64,000 nucleotides of DNA from Luscinia megarhynchos (taxonomy: Eukaryota; Chordata; Aves; Passeriformes; Turdidae). The position numbers were made by a program, and so were the translations under genes. Below, piece by piece: positions 38,575 through 47,766 of this stretch (the stretch's first letter is position 1; every line of letters begins with the position of its first letter). Under the pieces are notes generated by a model, which was not told the DNA's origin, made no database searches, and worked only from the letters and a program-made list of their open reading frames with translations. The stretch spans positions 37,056,770-37,120,769 of the forward strand of contig CM067568.1 of NCBI GenBank assembly GCA_034336665.1, read 5' to 3'.

Positions 38575-38644
38575 GGATATGTAGAAAATTAAGTATATGG
38601 ATATGTAGAAAATTAAATATATGGATATGTAAAAAATTAAGCAC
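38575..38644. repeat. 24-bp tandem repeat, three copies
   Basis: Copies begin GGATATGTAGAAAATTAA at 38575, 38599 and 38623; the third is slightly diverged and truncated. Confidence 0.95.
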
Positions 38645-39314
38645 AGCCTGATAAAGAAAGCTAATTCAAACTACATGTTGTACGCAATAAACTATCTTTT
38701 TATTTTGATTATAAATAAGGTGACTGTACTTCCCTTAAAATACAAGTACATAGGAAAACCTGGTAGAAATTATCTTTTTTTTCCCTTACAAGATATTAAA
38801 ACTGGACACTTTAAATCGGACTCACGTTCTATACTGACAGCAGGTTCTTCGTTATTTTATTTTTTCTAATGGCGTTAGACTTTTACCTTCTTTCTCCTCC
38901 GTCATTTTGGCATTTGAATTTCTAGTCCTGGAATACTTCGTTTTCTCTAGCAAGAAGTCTCTGAGATACCCCCGCCCCCACCCTCACCCCCGCAAAAATA
39001 ATCAGGCTAATGAATTTGGAACTCGATTCCTCCGTTCTCGAGTTCGTGAATCCCACGCGTTTGCTTGCCCTGTCTGCACGCTGGGGACTGATCCTGTATC
39101 CCGTTAACCCTCTGGTGCAGCTCTCCTTTGGGAACAGGGTCTGGGCCCTGGGAGGGGCAGGGGCCTTCTGAGGTCTGGCAACATCCCGGGTTGTTTTTCC
39201 ACCAAGAAGGCATAAAGCGGGAGGGGGAGGGGAGGGAGGGAAAGGGGGAAAAAAAGGAGACAGATGCAGGGAAAGGAGCATCGGGAGGGGGAACTAAAAG
39301 AGGAAATAAAAAAG

Positions 39315-40192
39315 AATATTCGTAATGTGTATAATTTATTAGAAGCTTCTTAGGAACTATATTTAAGCCAAATATCTACATAAGTTACAACAGGAAAAGG
39401 CGGCGTGCGCAAATAACAAACTGCCAGAGGATTTACGACGGGGTGATCAGTGTCCATAAAAAAGGTGGGGGTTGGTTTGGTTGATTGTATTTTTTTCCTT
39501 TTCTTTTTACAACAAAATATACAGGCTACTAAAAACTATGGGTTTAGTCCAACTTTTGACAGCATTATACAGCTACAGGTTCACATCAAACGTAAGGAGG
39601 AAAATAAAAGCCAAGCCTTTGATGACTCCACGTCTCCATCCGCTGGCCCTGGCGGCGGGCTGGGAGAGACCGGGGAGGGGGAAGCTGCTTCTTGTATCTG
39701 AGTGACGCGAATGCGTTTTTTTGGGGGGAAAACCACCCCATCCCCCAAAATCTATGTATTTACATGCAAGTCCTAAACGCTGGCAAAGTGTACATCTGAT
39801 ATCCAAGTCTTCAGACCATGCCTAAAGATGGTCCCCTTTCTGCAGACTGCTCCATGGTTATTAGTCTGAATATTTTTATACACCCCATAGGACAGCTTTG
39901 GGGGAGAAAAAACATAAAGACCCAAAACCATCAACAGTAACAATAAAATGGAACAAAAAAGTGTCTCTCTCTCTTAGAGGTCCGCAGAGACCACTCAGTA
40001 AAACGGGGAAAGGGAGAAGAGCATTAAAATGGAATTTAAAAAAAAAGAAATAAAAGAAAAAAAAAACGAAGAAGGAAAAAAGCACACAGTAGTTTGGAGA
40101 GGACAGAGATTTGTGTAACTGGGAAAATCTGTTGGGTTTTTTTTTCTTTTTTCTTTTTGCCTTTTTTTTTTCTTTTTCTTTGTTTAATCCTT
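39315..40192 (-). other. NKX2-1: NKX2-1 3' untranslated region
   Basis: Non-coding sequence from the stop codon to just past the first good minus-strand AATAAA. Immediately after the stop the transcript would be very A-rich (T-rich tracts at 40140-40190 on the plus strand). A second A/T-rich stretch lies at 40035-40075. The length, about 0.88 kb, is plausible for NKX2-1. The exact cleavage site is inferred. Confidence 0.6.
39335..39340 (-). terminator. NKX2-1: Polyadenylation signal AATAAA for NKX2-1
   Basis: TTTATT on the plus strand reads AATAAA in the direction of NKX2-1. It is the first canonical hexamer noticed downstream of the stop. T-rich sequence follows in the transcript direction (rc of about 39240-39320), as expected for the downstream element. 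Confidence 0.6.
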
Positions 40193-40863
40193 TTACCAGG
40201 TCCTACCGTATAGCAAGGTGGAGCAAGACATGGCAGTGCCATAGTCAGAAGTAGAAGAGTTTAGGTGAGACAAACTGGAGACTTGGCTCTGCAGAGAGGA
40301 AGGGCTGGCCGAGTGCTGTCCCATGTCTGGAGACTGCCCCGCACTGTTTGTCTGGTGGCTCTGATGCTGTCCGAGGCTGTTGCCATTGGTAGCCACTGTG
40401 ATCGTTGTAGCTGCCTGCTGCTGATGGCTCTGGATAGCTGCTGTGGGTGTGTTGGAGCCTGCTTGGCAGGGCTTGCCATCCTTCACTAGCACTGGCACTG
40501 CCACCCTTCTGGGAGACTGCTGCTGCTGGCAGGAGCCGTTCTCCTGTTGCATCTGCTGCTGCGCAGCCTTGTCTTTGGCCTGGCGTTTCATCTTGTAGCG
40601 GTGATTCTGGAACCAGATTTTGACCTGAGTCGGGGTGAGATGTATCATGCTGGCTAAATGTTCCCTCTCCGGGGCGGAGAGGTATTTTTGTTGCTTGAAA
40701 CGTCTCTCCAGCTCGTAAACCTGGGCCTGGGAAAAAAGGACCCTCCGTTTCCTCCGCGGCGTACTCTGGAGCGGGGCCATGCTCTTGCTCACGTCTCCCA
40801 GGGAGCCGAGGCTGCCCATGCCTCCCATGTTCATGCCCGAGGACGGCGCCATGAAGCGGGAGA
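40193..40863 (-). other. NKX2-1: NKX2-1 exon 3, coding part (homeodomain exon)
   Basis: The exon begins after the acceptor CTCCCTTGCAG (AG at 40865-40864) with TC, completing Ile123, and continues S-R-F-M. It carries the whole homeodomain, the NK2-specific domain and the C-terminal region, ending in TGG-TAA at 40198-40193. The final exon continues into the 3' UTR. Confidence 0.93.
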
Positions 40864-41996
40864 CTGCAAGGGAGAAGGCGGCACGTTTTAGGCGGCTCGG
40901 CTTGGCCCGGCCCGGCCCGAGAGCGGCCCCGCGCTCCGGCAGCCCCCGCCGCCGCCTGCCCCCAGCGGAGCTCCGCAGCCCCCGGCAGCCCAGCCCCGGC
41001 CGCGGCCTCGGGGCGCCCGCGCTCCCAAACAGCGACTCACGTCCCTGGGGCGAGACGTGCCCCCCTTGTCGGCCGGACCAGCCCCGGTGAATTAGGGCGA
41101 CCACTCGCCCCTCGTCCTGCCCCGGGGGAACAGCCGAGAAAGTACCTAATGTGACAGCCACGGCGGCAGCGGCGCCGACAGCGGCTCCGCCGGCGCCGGC
41201 CGAAGAGGACTCTCCCGCTCCCCCGCCGCTTCCCGGGACGCGGCCGCGGCGCCTCCGGCTTTCCCCCTCGCCCGCCCGGTGCCGGGCTGCGCGCAGGCGG
41301 GCGGGCACCGCCGGCTCCCTTTGGGGCCCCGGGCCGCGACGCTCCCGCCCCGCTGGACGGCGAGAGCCAGGCTCCCGCTCCCCTCCGCAGCGGGGCTTCC
41401 AACCCCCTTGCCCCGCAGAAGCAGCCGCGGCAGGCTGACGTGCAACCGGCGGGGGTGGAAGGACCCGGCACGATCCCGGGCAGGAGGAGGAATTTGGGGT
41501 TTGAGGGGCGCGTCTGGGTTTGAGACCGACTTTTGCCCTGTCGCGGACCCCCCGTGCCTTCTTCCCGCGGTGTGTCGGGACAGTTGCGCTGCAAGCCCCC
41601 TTCGGCCACCCAGCCCCGGGCTGACTTACTTGAGGAAAAGCGGGGATCCGGGTTGGTGCCGTACCATCCTGTCGCCGAAGCGCTGTTCCTCATGGTGTCC
41701 TGGTAAGGCGGCAGCTCGCTCATGTTGCCCAGGTTCCCATTGCAATAGCCCCCCATCGTAGCATGGGAGAGCTGGGGGACCCCTGCCGCTGTCATATGGT
41801 AGGCGGCAGTCACTGTTCCGTTGTGGCCCATGGGGTGCTGCTGCATGGCCGGCTGAGAAACCTGAGACTGTCTGTAGGCTGACAGGGGAGCCCCCAAGTT
41901 ACTGGCCTCCATGCCCACTTTCTTGTAGCTTTCCTCCAAAGGACTCAAGATGTCAGACACTGAGAAAGGAGTCGTATGCTTTGGGCTCATCGACAT
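40193..41996 (-). CDS. NKX2-1: NKX2-1 (TTF-1) homeodomain transcription factor, two coding exons
   Basis: Nuclear DNA-binding regulator of thyroid, lung and ventral forebrain development. The coding sequence joins 41996-41630 to 40863-40193, giving 345 residues. Seen in the protein: a TN (tinman/EH1-like) repressor motif near residues 8-21 ([14 protein letters not shown]); a homeodomain at about 159-218, with recognition helix WFQNHRYK at 206-213 and the NK2-diagnostic Tyr at homeodomain position 54 (residue 212); the NK2-specific domain near 241-256 ([16 protein letters not shown]); a Gln/Ser/Thr-rich C-terminal region; and the conserved end LLYGRTW. The start ATG at 41996 has A at -3. Both splice sites are canonical (GTAAGT donor, TTGCAG acceptor) and the split codon restores Ile123. 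It is shorter than the 371-residue human protein, apparently because the C-terminal Gly and Ala tracts are missing. No frameshift or broken motif is seen, so the gene looks intact. Confidence 0.97.
40400..41700. other. CpG-rich island over NKX2-1 intron 2 and flanking exons
   Basis: Very high G+C with many CpG dinucleotides, densest at about 40880-41480. It overlaps the gene body and not an obvious start site. Gene-body islands of this kind are typical of developmental transcription factors under Polycomb control; that link is an inference. Confidence 0.7.
40864..41629 (-). other. NKX2-1: NKX2-1 intron 2, GC-rich and largely open
   Basis: A 766-bp intron with GT-AG ends. It is strongly GC- and CpG-rich. 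The exon 2 frame reads on through the donor for a further 197 codons to a stop at 41037. The exon 3 frame is open upstream of the acceptor to an ATG at 41308. Both extensions are low-complexity Arg/Pro/Gly/Ala sequence, as expected for CpG-island DNA with few stop codons. They are therefore more likely chance than functional. Confidence 0.85.
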
Positions 41997-42006
41997 GATT
42001 CGGCGG
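41630..42006 (-). other. NKX2-1: NKX2-1 exon 2 (TN-domain exon)
   Basis: The exon runs from a splice acceptor (polypyrimidine tract plus CCCCAG, AG at 42008-42007) to the donor GTAAGT at 41629-41624. The first ten bases lie before the ATG and read C-CGC-CGA-ATC, that is x-Arg-Arg-Ile, in frame with the start. This matches the end of the alternative N-terminal extension of mammalian NKX2-1 (…[10 protein letters not shown]), as I recall it. The exon can therefore be entered by splicing from an upstream exon, or transcription could start just upstream of it. It encodes residues 1-122 plus one base of codon 123. Confidence 0.85.
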
Positions 42007-42039
42007 CTGGGGAAAAAAAAAAAAAAAAGGAAGGGGAGG

Positions 42040-42310
42040 CAAATCTTTTTACTTTTTTTTTTTTTTGCCAGATATTCTGGTGTTGCCTTAACGCCGATCT
42101 TGTTGGATGTACACGTAACCGAGTGGACGAAGTCCGCCTTAATTGGATTGAGTGGAGGCTCAGGGCTGCCTTTCGTTTGTTTTTAGCCAGACGCCAGGTT
42201 TTAGGCTGCCACCAGAGGCGGGGCATAGGCACTAAAGCAACAAGACAATAGAAGCCTACATCTTGCCCAAGATAATTAGCTTACATGCTGATGACAAGGT
42301 AAACACCTTT
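42040..42310 (-). promoter_or_regulatory. NKX2-1: Candidate proximal (intron 1) promoter of NKX2-1
   Basis: Non-repetitive sequence just upstream of the exon 2 acceptor. It holds a GC box (GAGGCGGGGC, 42215-42224), a homeobox-type CAATTAAGG (rc of 42137-42146), a TAATTA core near 42273-42278 and a SOX-like ATTGTC (rc near 42243-42248). Mammalian NKX2-1 is known to have a second promoter just upstream of this exon, with homeobox and Sp1-type sites. The equivalence is inferred from position and motif content. There is no clear TATA box in this block. Confidence 0.45.
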
Positions 42311-42339
42311 AAGTTTTACTTGTCAGAATTTTTTTATGT

Positions 42340-42480
42340 CTTTAGGAAAAAAAAAGAGAGAGAGACAGAGAGGACGGGAGAAAGAGGAAAAAAAAAAGAA
42401 AAGACCCCGTGAGCACAACTCATTTCTTTTTTTTCCTTCTTCTTTTTTTTTTTTTTTCTTTTTTTCTTTTTTTTTCCTCG
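42340..42480. repeat. Polypurine tract followed by polypyrimidine tract
   Basis: About 42344-42405 is almost pure A/G (AGAGAGAGA, GGGAGAAAGAGG and A-runs). About 42419-42478 is almost pure T/C. The two tracts are roughly complementary across a 15-base spacer, so they could pair as a long imperfect hairpin or form triplex DNA. The block lies about 0.4 kb upstream of exon 2. Confidence 0.7.
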
Positions 42481-43092
42481 GGGGTGGCAATATCGTGGAC
42501 GGGAAATGGAAGGCAAAGCAAAAAGACCACCATTTCACTGGGTGAAAGGATTTAAAAACAGCTCCCGGGTGGCAAGGCAGTCAGCCCAGCCTTTGTGAAA
42601 GCTGGGGAAACGGGGTGGAATGCCAGTAAGCCAAAGGACAGAATCTCCCTCTTCCCCCACTAAGTTTGGTCCGGAAGGAGCCCCGCCGCCGGGAGGACAA
42701 CTCTCCGGAGGGCAGATCTTTCTCTCCGGGCCACAGCTCCCCATGCCCCGCGCTCCCCGCACTGCCTTGTCAGATGCCCCGGCCGGCTGGGGCTGAACGA
42801 GCGCTTGGGGTTTCGCATCTCTGGAACACTCTCTATGTCTCCTAAGACACTCAGTGCAAGGATCGTTTCTCTTCCTAGACCCGTAAATTCCTTTCAACTA
42901 GGGTTTTTTTTTCCCAATATCTCAGAGAGGGATGGAAGACAAAAGTTCGCAAAATCAAGCAGCAATTTAATTGCCTGGGGCGAGAGACCGTGGAAAAATA
43001 GGTTAGCGCAAAATGTCGCTTGTTATATTCTCAAAGGCAAAGACTCTCACAGTCTCTCGTGGTCCCTCTGAAGCTGGAGCTGCTTTCTAAGG

Positions 43093-43101
43093 TTATTTAT
43101 A
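43093..43101 (-). promoter_or_regulatory. NKX2-1: TATA box (TATAAATAA), candidate upstream NKX2-1 promoter
   Basis: TTATTTATA on the plus strand reads TATAAATAA towards NKX2-1, about 1.1 kb upstream of the exon 2 start. An inverted CCAAT (CCAAT at 43156-43160 on plus) lies about 60 bp further upstream. The distance fits the separate first exon known in mammals. No convincing first-exon donor was found below it, so the first exon is unresolved. Confidence 0.35.
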
Positions 43102-43484
43102 CAGCACGAGAGCTGGATGGAGAAGACCTCTCCGGTCATCTGCTACACGACCTTGCCAATGAATTCCCTGTAGTTTCCAATAAACTGCAATTTCTGGCAC
43201 TTTCGGATCTGTTCTCGGATCCGGTGTGAAAACAAAAGCTATCCATTCACAGCCACACGCACACGTACAGACAGCCAGCAGCTAATGTCACTCGTGTCTT
43301 TGAAGAAATCTTTCAACGCCTAGTGTCTCCAAAGCTTATATTTCGGGGTGATCCGGGCGGAGGAGAGAAACCTCCCCTGAGTGTTTCACACCCGGCCTAC
43401 GGCCCTGGCAACCACAATTTAATACAGCGATTACCTGAATATTAAGAAAATTACAGCGAAGGTACAGTTAACCCTGGGACTTTG

Positions 43485-43754
43485 AAGTGTCAAGTAACTA
43501 TTTAGTAATTGCACTTGTAAATATGTTTGTGCTGGGCTGGTTCGTGCTTAAAAATGCAAAAGTGCACTTGCTACCCGGGAATAACTAAATATCTTTGTCT
43601 AAAGTGGCAGCATAAATAGCCGGTCGCTTTGTGGCTGTGCTTGATATTAGTACATAAGGATCATTTTGCTTCAATTGGGAGGCTCTCATTCACTAGGCAA
43701 GAAACCGTTTAGGAGAAAGTAGGTTCCCGTATGAGAGTTAACATCCTTCAAGTG
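43485..43754. promoter_or_regulatory. Cluster of NK2-type binding cores (CAAGTG/CACTTG)
   Basis: Cores seen: AAGTGTCAAGT at 43485-43495, CACTTG at 43512-43517, CACTTG at 43565-43570 and TCAAGTG at 43748-43754. NK2-class proteins, including NKX2-1 itself, bind TCAAGTG-like sites. A cluster 1.5-1.75 kb upstream of the coding exon would suit autoregulation, which is known for mammalian NKX2-1. Function here is inferred. Confidence 0.35.
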
Positions 43755-44456
43755 TAAGCCTCAGTCTTGATTACACTTTAGAGCTCTGCAAGAGGTGAGC
43801 TTTTCCACACAAATATAATCGGGGGAACTTTCCTTCAATCAGGCCTCCAGCTCTCTTACATCATCTCAGCTGCTTCTTTCGGCATTAGCTCCCTCAAGGC
43901 TGAATATCCCGAAGTGGGCTGGTTGTGAGTCTGCTGGGTCACCAAAGGCAGAGAAGGGCGACTTTGGGCTAGAAAGGCGTTTGGTTTTTACCTCTTCCTT
44001 TTCCTCTTTTCTTTTAAAACCTTTCAATCTTGTCTTTCCAGATCTCTGGAACATTTCTTTACCCCCCACCCGGACCCCCCCTCCCGCTCAGTTTTTTCCA
44101 CTTTCTGCGCGTATTTTTGAGTATGGTCTTTGGTTTTGTTCCTACGCAGAGAGAGACTCGACCTTGCCTTAGTGGTTTTCGTGGTGATTGTTGGGGTTTG
44201 TGGTTGGTTTTTTTCACCCCGAATTTATCAGTCACTCCATCCCCATGCATCTTTTATGAGCCTTTAAAAGAAGGGGGTGGATGGAAGGAAAAAAAATAAA
44301 GTACTGCAGGATTCACCAAAACGACGGCTTGGTCGGCTTTAGTCAGAGACGAAAGGCGGCGAGTGACCGCGCAATTTGTGGGGCAGGAGCAGCGACTCCG
44401 TTCCCATGCAGAGTGCGAGGTGGGGCAGCTGGGTAGGCCCAGCAGCAGCTCCGGCC

Positions 44457-44617
44457 GCGGGAGCGGGGAGCGGGGAGCGGGGAACGGGGAGCGGGGAGCG
44501 GGGAGCGGGGAACGGGGAGCGGGGAACGGGGAACGGGGAGCGGGGAGCGGGGAGCGGGGAGCGGGGAGCGCGGAGCGGGCGCGGGGAGCGTGGAGCGGGC
44601 GCAGGGAGCGGAGCGGG
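44457..44617. repeat. Heptanucleotide G-rich minisatellite (GAGCGGG)n
   Basis: Fifteen clean head-to-tail 7-bp units lie at 44461-44565, alternating GAGCGGG and GAACGGG. Degenerate GCGGGG/GTGGAG units continue to about 44617. Each unit carries a run of four Gs across the junction, so the plus strand is a strong G-quadruplex candidate. It sits in a small CpG-rich island (about 44350-44800), 2.5 kb upstream of NKX2-1 exon 2. Confidence 0.95.
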
Positions 44618-46479
44618 GCTCCCCGCCGCCCTGCGCCTCCTGAACCACCCTTTGGCCGCCGACTGCGAATGCCAGACCTTATTTATCCTCTCACTCGAAT
44701 GAGCGCAGGTTAAATCGCCTCCGAAACATTGCTCGGTTAGGTTATCCCGAGCCAGGCGGGCCTTGGCTCTGCGCGGGGTCTGGCAGAGGGAAGCTAACGC
44801 GAGAGCTCTTCGTTCACCTTTGCTGCGAAGCGGGTGAAACTCTCTTGTGCACGTCTGACCGCTGAGTTAGGAGTACACCGGCCCGCATACAGGCGCAACT
44901 ACATTTAGCCCGGCTAGATCGACGTGGTGTAATGGAAACGGGTCAGCCTCTACACCTGCTTTTCTGCCCCAAAGGAGCTATAACGGGGCGAGTCACACCA
45001 TGGACAACTGGCGAGAAAACTTCTTCGCTGGTGCCGTGTCCCTTCACTCTTCCTTTTCTTTCAAACCCTCCACTGGAGTTTTGTCTGCCAGAGATGGCTG
45101 CTCCCAGCTTCCGGGGAGGGTGGCCGTCCCGACAGGATCCTGCCTAGGCTGCCTTTAGCGATATGTTCGTTTACCTGGCGATGCTGCTTAGTAAAACACT
45201 CGAGTTAAAAAGAAATGCTAAGGAGAGGAGCAAAGAAGATGAGATGCGTTCTGCCTGGTGGAAGCATTTTCATGAGAAAAGCACGGTTTTCACCCCGTGT
45301 TTGCAGAAATGCAGCTACACGGACGTCCCTTCAATAGCTTCTGACCCCACACAATCCTTTTGATAACACTCGAGAGGTGGAAGAATGGGAGACTTTGTCA
45401 ATCAAATGGTGCCAATCCCAATGGAAACGGTGCCACCAAGACCGCAGAGCGTTTCCTCATCAACTGGATTGCGGGGGCTGGGAACTCAAGGATCAGCTTT
45501 TGAAAGTGCGCACAGGGCTCTCCAAAGACAACAATGTCTTTTTTATACGAGCTGCTGTGCCTCCCCAAGGGGAATCAAACATGTTCGACCAGGCAGAGCT
45601 CGGAGGGCTCGAAGGGCTCGGAGGGCAGAGGGTAAGGGTCCCACGCAAACCGCACGCAAATTCTTTCTCAACAAGAAAGACGCTTTCTAGGCGTAACTTT
45701 TTGATCCAAAGCCATGAGGTGCTCCGTGCTCCCTCTGCGTCAGTTCACGGGTGCACATCTGGCCGTCCCCCTCTGCCCAGCCCTGCCCGCAGCCGCACAG
45801 CCCGGGAGCAGCGCTCTGCGGCGGGGCCGGCCGCTCCTAGAGAGGTCCGAGTTAGAGGCGGCAAGAGCAGATCTGTGACAGAGTTTTCTTTTCTCCTGGT
45901 CATCAGTATAAGCCTAACACTTCCATAGAGTGATGTAAATGACCACCTGGAAAAATGGCACCACCGAGGCAGCTTGCCGCAACTCTCCCCTTCTCGACCC
46001 ACCGTGAGCGAGCTCACAGAAACTTCATCTGATTGCTTGTGCGTGTCGGGGTGTAATACACCTTCTGTTTCCCCCATGTTGCCCAGCACACCTACGCCAG
46101 GAGCGGGGGTTTACGTAGTGATACTGTAGGGCGGACTTGTGTCTCTGGCGGCCGCGGGCAGGGCGGTGGGAGCCGCTCCCCATCTGGAAAGCACATGCTT
46201 GGGCGTGTAAGAAGGCAGGAGTCCTCCCAGAGACGCGCCCTGCGAGCGCTACCTAGGCAAGGAGCGCTCTGGGTGTGTGTGGGGGGAAACGCCTGTTGAG
46301 GCTCATGGGGTCAATTCCTCGCCCGTGGGAAAGCCCCCCTGCCCTGGTTATCTCGTTAGGGTAGGAGAAACCCCTTAATACACCGGTCGAAACCTCTCCC
46401 CCTGGCGTGGGAACCTAAGGCAACCAGCGAGACCACCAAAGACTAAAGCGAAAATCCTCACCCCTCCGCAGAGCACGCA

Positions 46480-46960
46480 CAGTTGCTCCTCCAGCTGCCC
46501 AGGGCGTGGAGCATCTCGCAGCTGGGGGTTCTGGGGCCCCCTTCGCCACCGGTCCCTGGCGGCCCCACTCGCAAAGCTCTGTGCGAACGAGGGCAGCGTT
46601 GCCTCGGCTCAGCTCTTTTCCCTCTTTCCCCAGCTGCCGGAGGACGGCTGAGCTCTCCTGCCCTGGTCCTCGACACCCTCCCCGTCTTTTCCTTCGCCGG
46701 GCCGTTCCCGGCCAAGAGGGCCAGGGTGGGGCCAGGTACGGGGTGCCAGGGCAGGGCTCCCGGAGCCGCGGCGGCGGGCGGAGGAGCGGGGCCGCGGTGC
46801 CAGGGCGGGGGAGCGGGGCCCCCCTCGGGCCGCCAGCAGCACCGCGCCCCTCCGCGGCTGCCCGGCGGGGGGATCCGCGGAAAAGGGCTGTTTGTAGGCA
46901 TGAGTGCCCCGGTAGCCTCGAGTGGATAGCTGCAGCACTCGCCCCGATGTGCGAACTGCG
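46480..46960. other. CpG-rich island
   Basis: Dense CpG with GC-rich, repeat-poor sequence, for example 46700-46880. Overlapping reading frames on both strands look like Arg/Pro/Gly/Ala-rich CpG-island translation, with no recognisable domain. It may be a promoter of a non-coding transcript or a Polycomb target; neither can be decided here. Confidence 0.6.
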
Positions 46961-47460
46961 GTCTGACCGCCTCGTCCGATACTATCAATATAAGCCCTCC
47001 GCATCTGGATTTCTTAGTGTCAGTAGACTGTCACTGCCGCAACAGTGTCAGTACAGACACACAAGACTTATTGTTGCCCCGAAGCGCTTTTGATATACCC
47101 AAGATAGAGGTGATTATGCGGAGGGTTACTTGAAGGTGGTTAGTGAGACAACTTGCAAAAAGTTACCCTGTACACATATTTTAAAATATAAGCACGTTTC
47201 ATTTAGAAATAAAATACTTTTAATAGGTATATACCTAGAAGCACAATCCCTCCGGCGTCTATCTATTTATCTGCTTTTAGGTATAGCTATTAGTTAGTTG
47301 TCTTAGGAGTTATGCGTTTTTGTGTGTGCTCCCAGACATGCCTGCACTCACACATACAAGCGTGGGGGTGCATACCTCCGGCAGTGGGTATGCATGAGTA
47401 TATATTTACGCATACATTCACAGTCCTCAACCCTGTCGTCTCTTAAGTGTTTCAAAAAGG
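46961..47460. other. Intergenic AT-rich spacer
   Basis: No gene seen. It contains a perfect 14-bp palindrome, TAGGTATATACCTA, at 47224-47237. Confidence 0.5.
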
Positions 47461-47766
47461 AACTCAGCTTTTAAGTGGGTCACCTCGCCGCCCTCCCTTC
47501 CCCTTCCCTCGCCCAGGCCTGCGGCCGCGCCGGCGCCGGGAAAAGGGGCTCTCGGCTCCCGGGTGGGGTTGGACGCGGAGGCGACGGACATGGTCGTGCC
47601 TGTGGGTGCAGAGTGGAGGGGCGGGCTGGGGTCACCCCTAGCAATTTGATTTACCCAGACCTTTTCTGTTCCAGCGCGGTTGGCGGGGCCGGGCGGCGGG
47701 GGCTCGTTGCTCACTGTCCCCTCCGGACCGCCCCGCCGCGGGCCCCGGGCAGCTGCAGCTGCAGCA
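47460..47766. other. CpG-rich flank 5' of the minisatellite
   Basis: GC-rich single-copy sequence leading into the array through a short CAGCTGCAGCTGCAGCAG run at about 47750-47767. This run is a plausible seed for the repeat. Confidence 0.5.

Larger units (their letters stand above)
34025..39314. other. 3' flank of NKX2-1, intergenic
   Basis: No gene recognised. It is AT-rich, with an A/C-only-like tract at 34558-34670, a G/T-only-like tract at 36190-36300, a 33-T run and a 24-bp triplication listed separately. Non-repetitive blocks such as 36830-37150 could be regulatory. Confidence 0.5.
42311..46480. other. NKX2-1 upstream flank
   Basis: No supported coding sequence. Apart from the purine/pyrimidine tracts, TATA box, NK2-site cluster and G-rich heptamer listed separately, it is mixed-composition unique sequence. 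A modestly CpG-rich patch lies at about 45740-45860. A non-coding NKX2-1 first exon is expected in its first 1-2 kb but could not be located. Confidence 0.5.

Noticed and set aside
47224..47237. Perfect palindrome TAGGTATATACCTA
   Set aside because: Short palindromes of this size in AT-rich DNA are not unusual in 64 kb.
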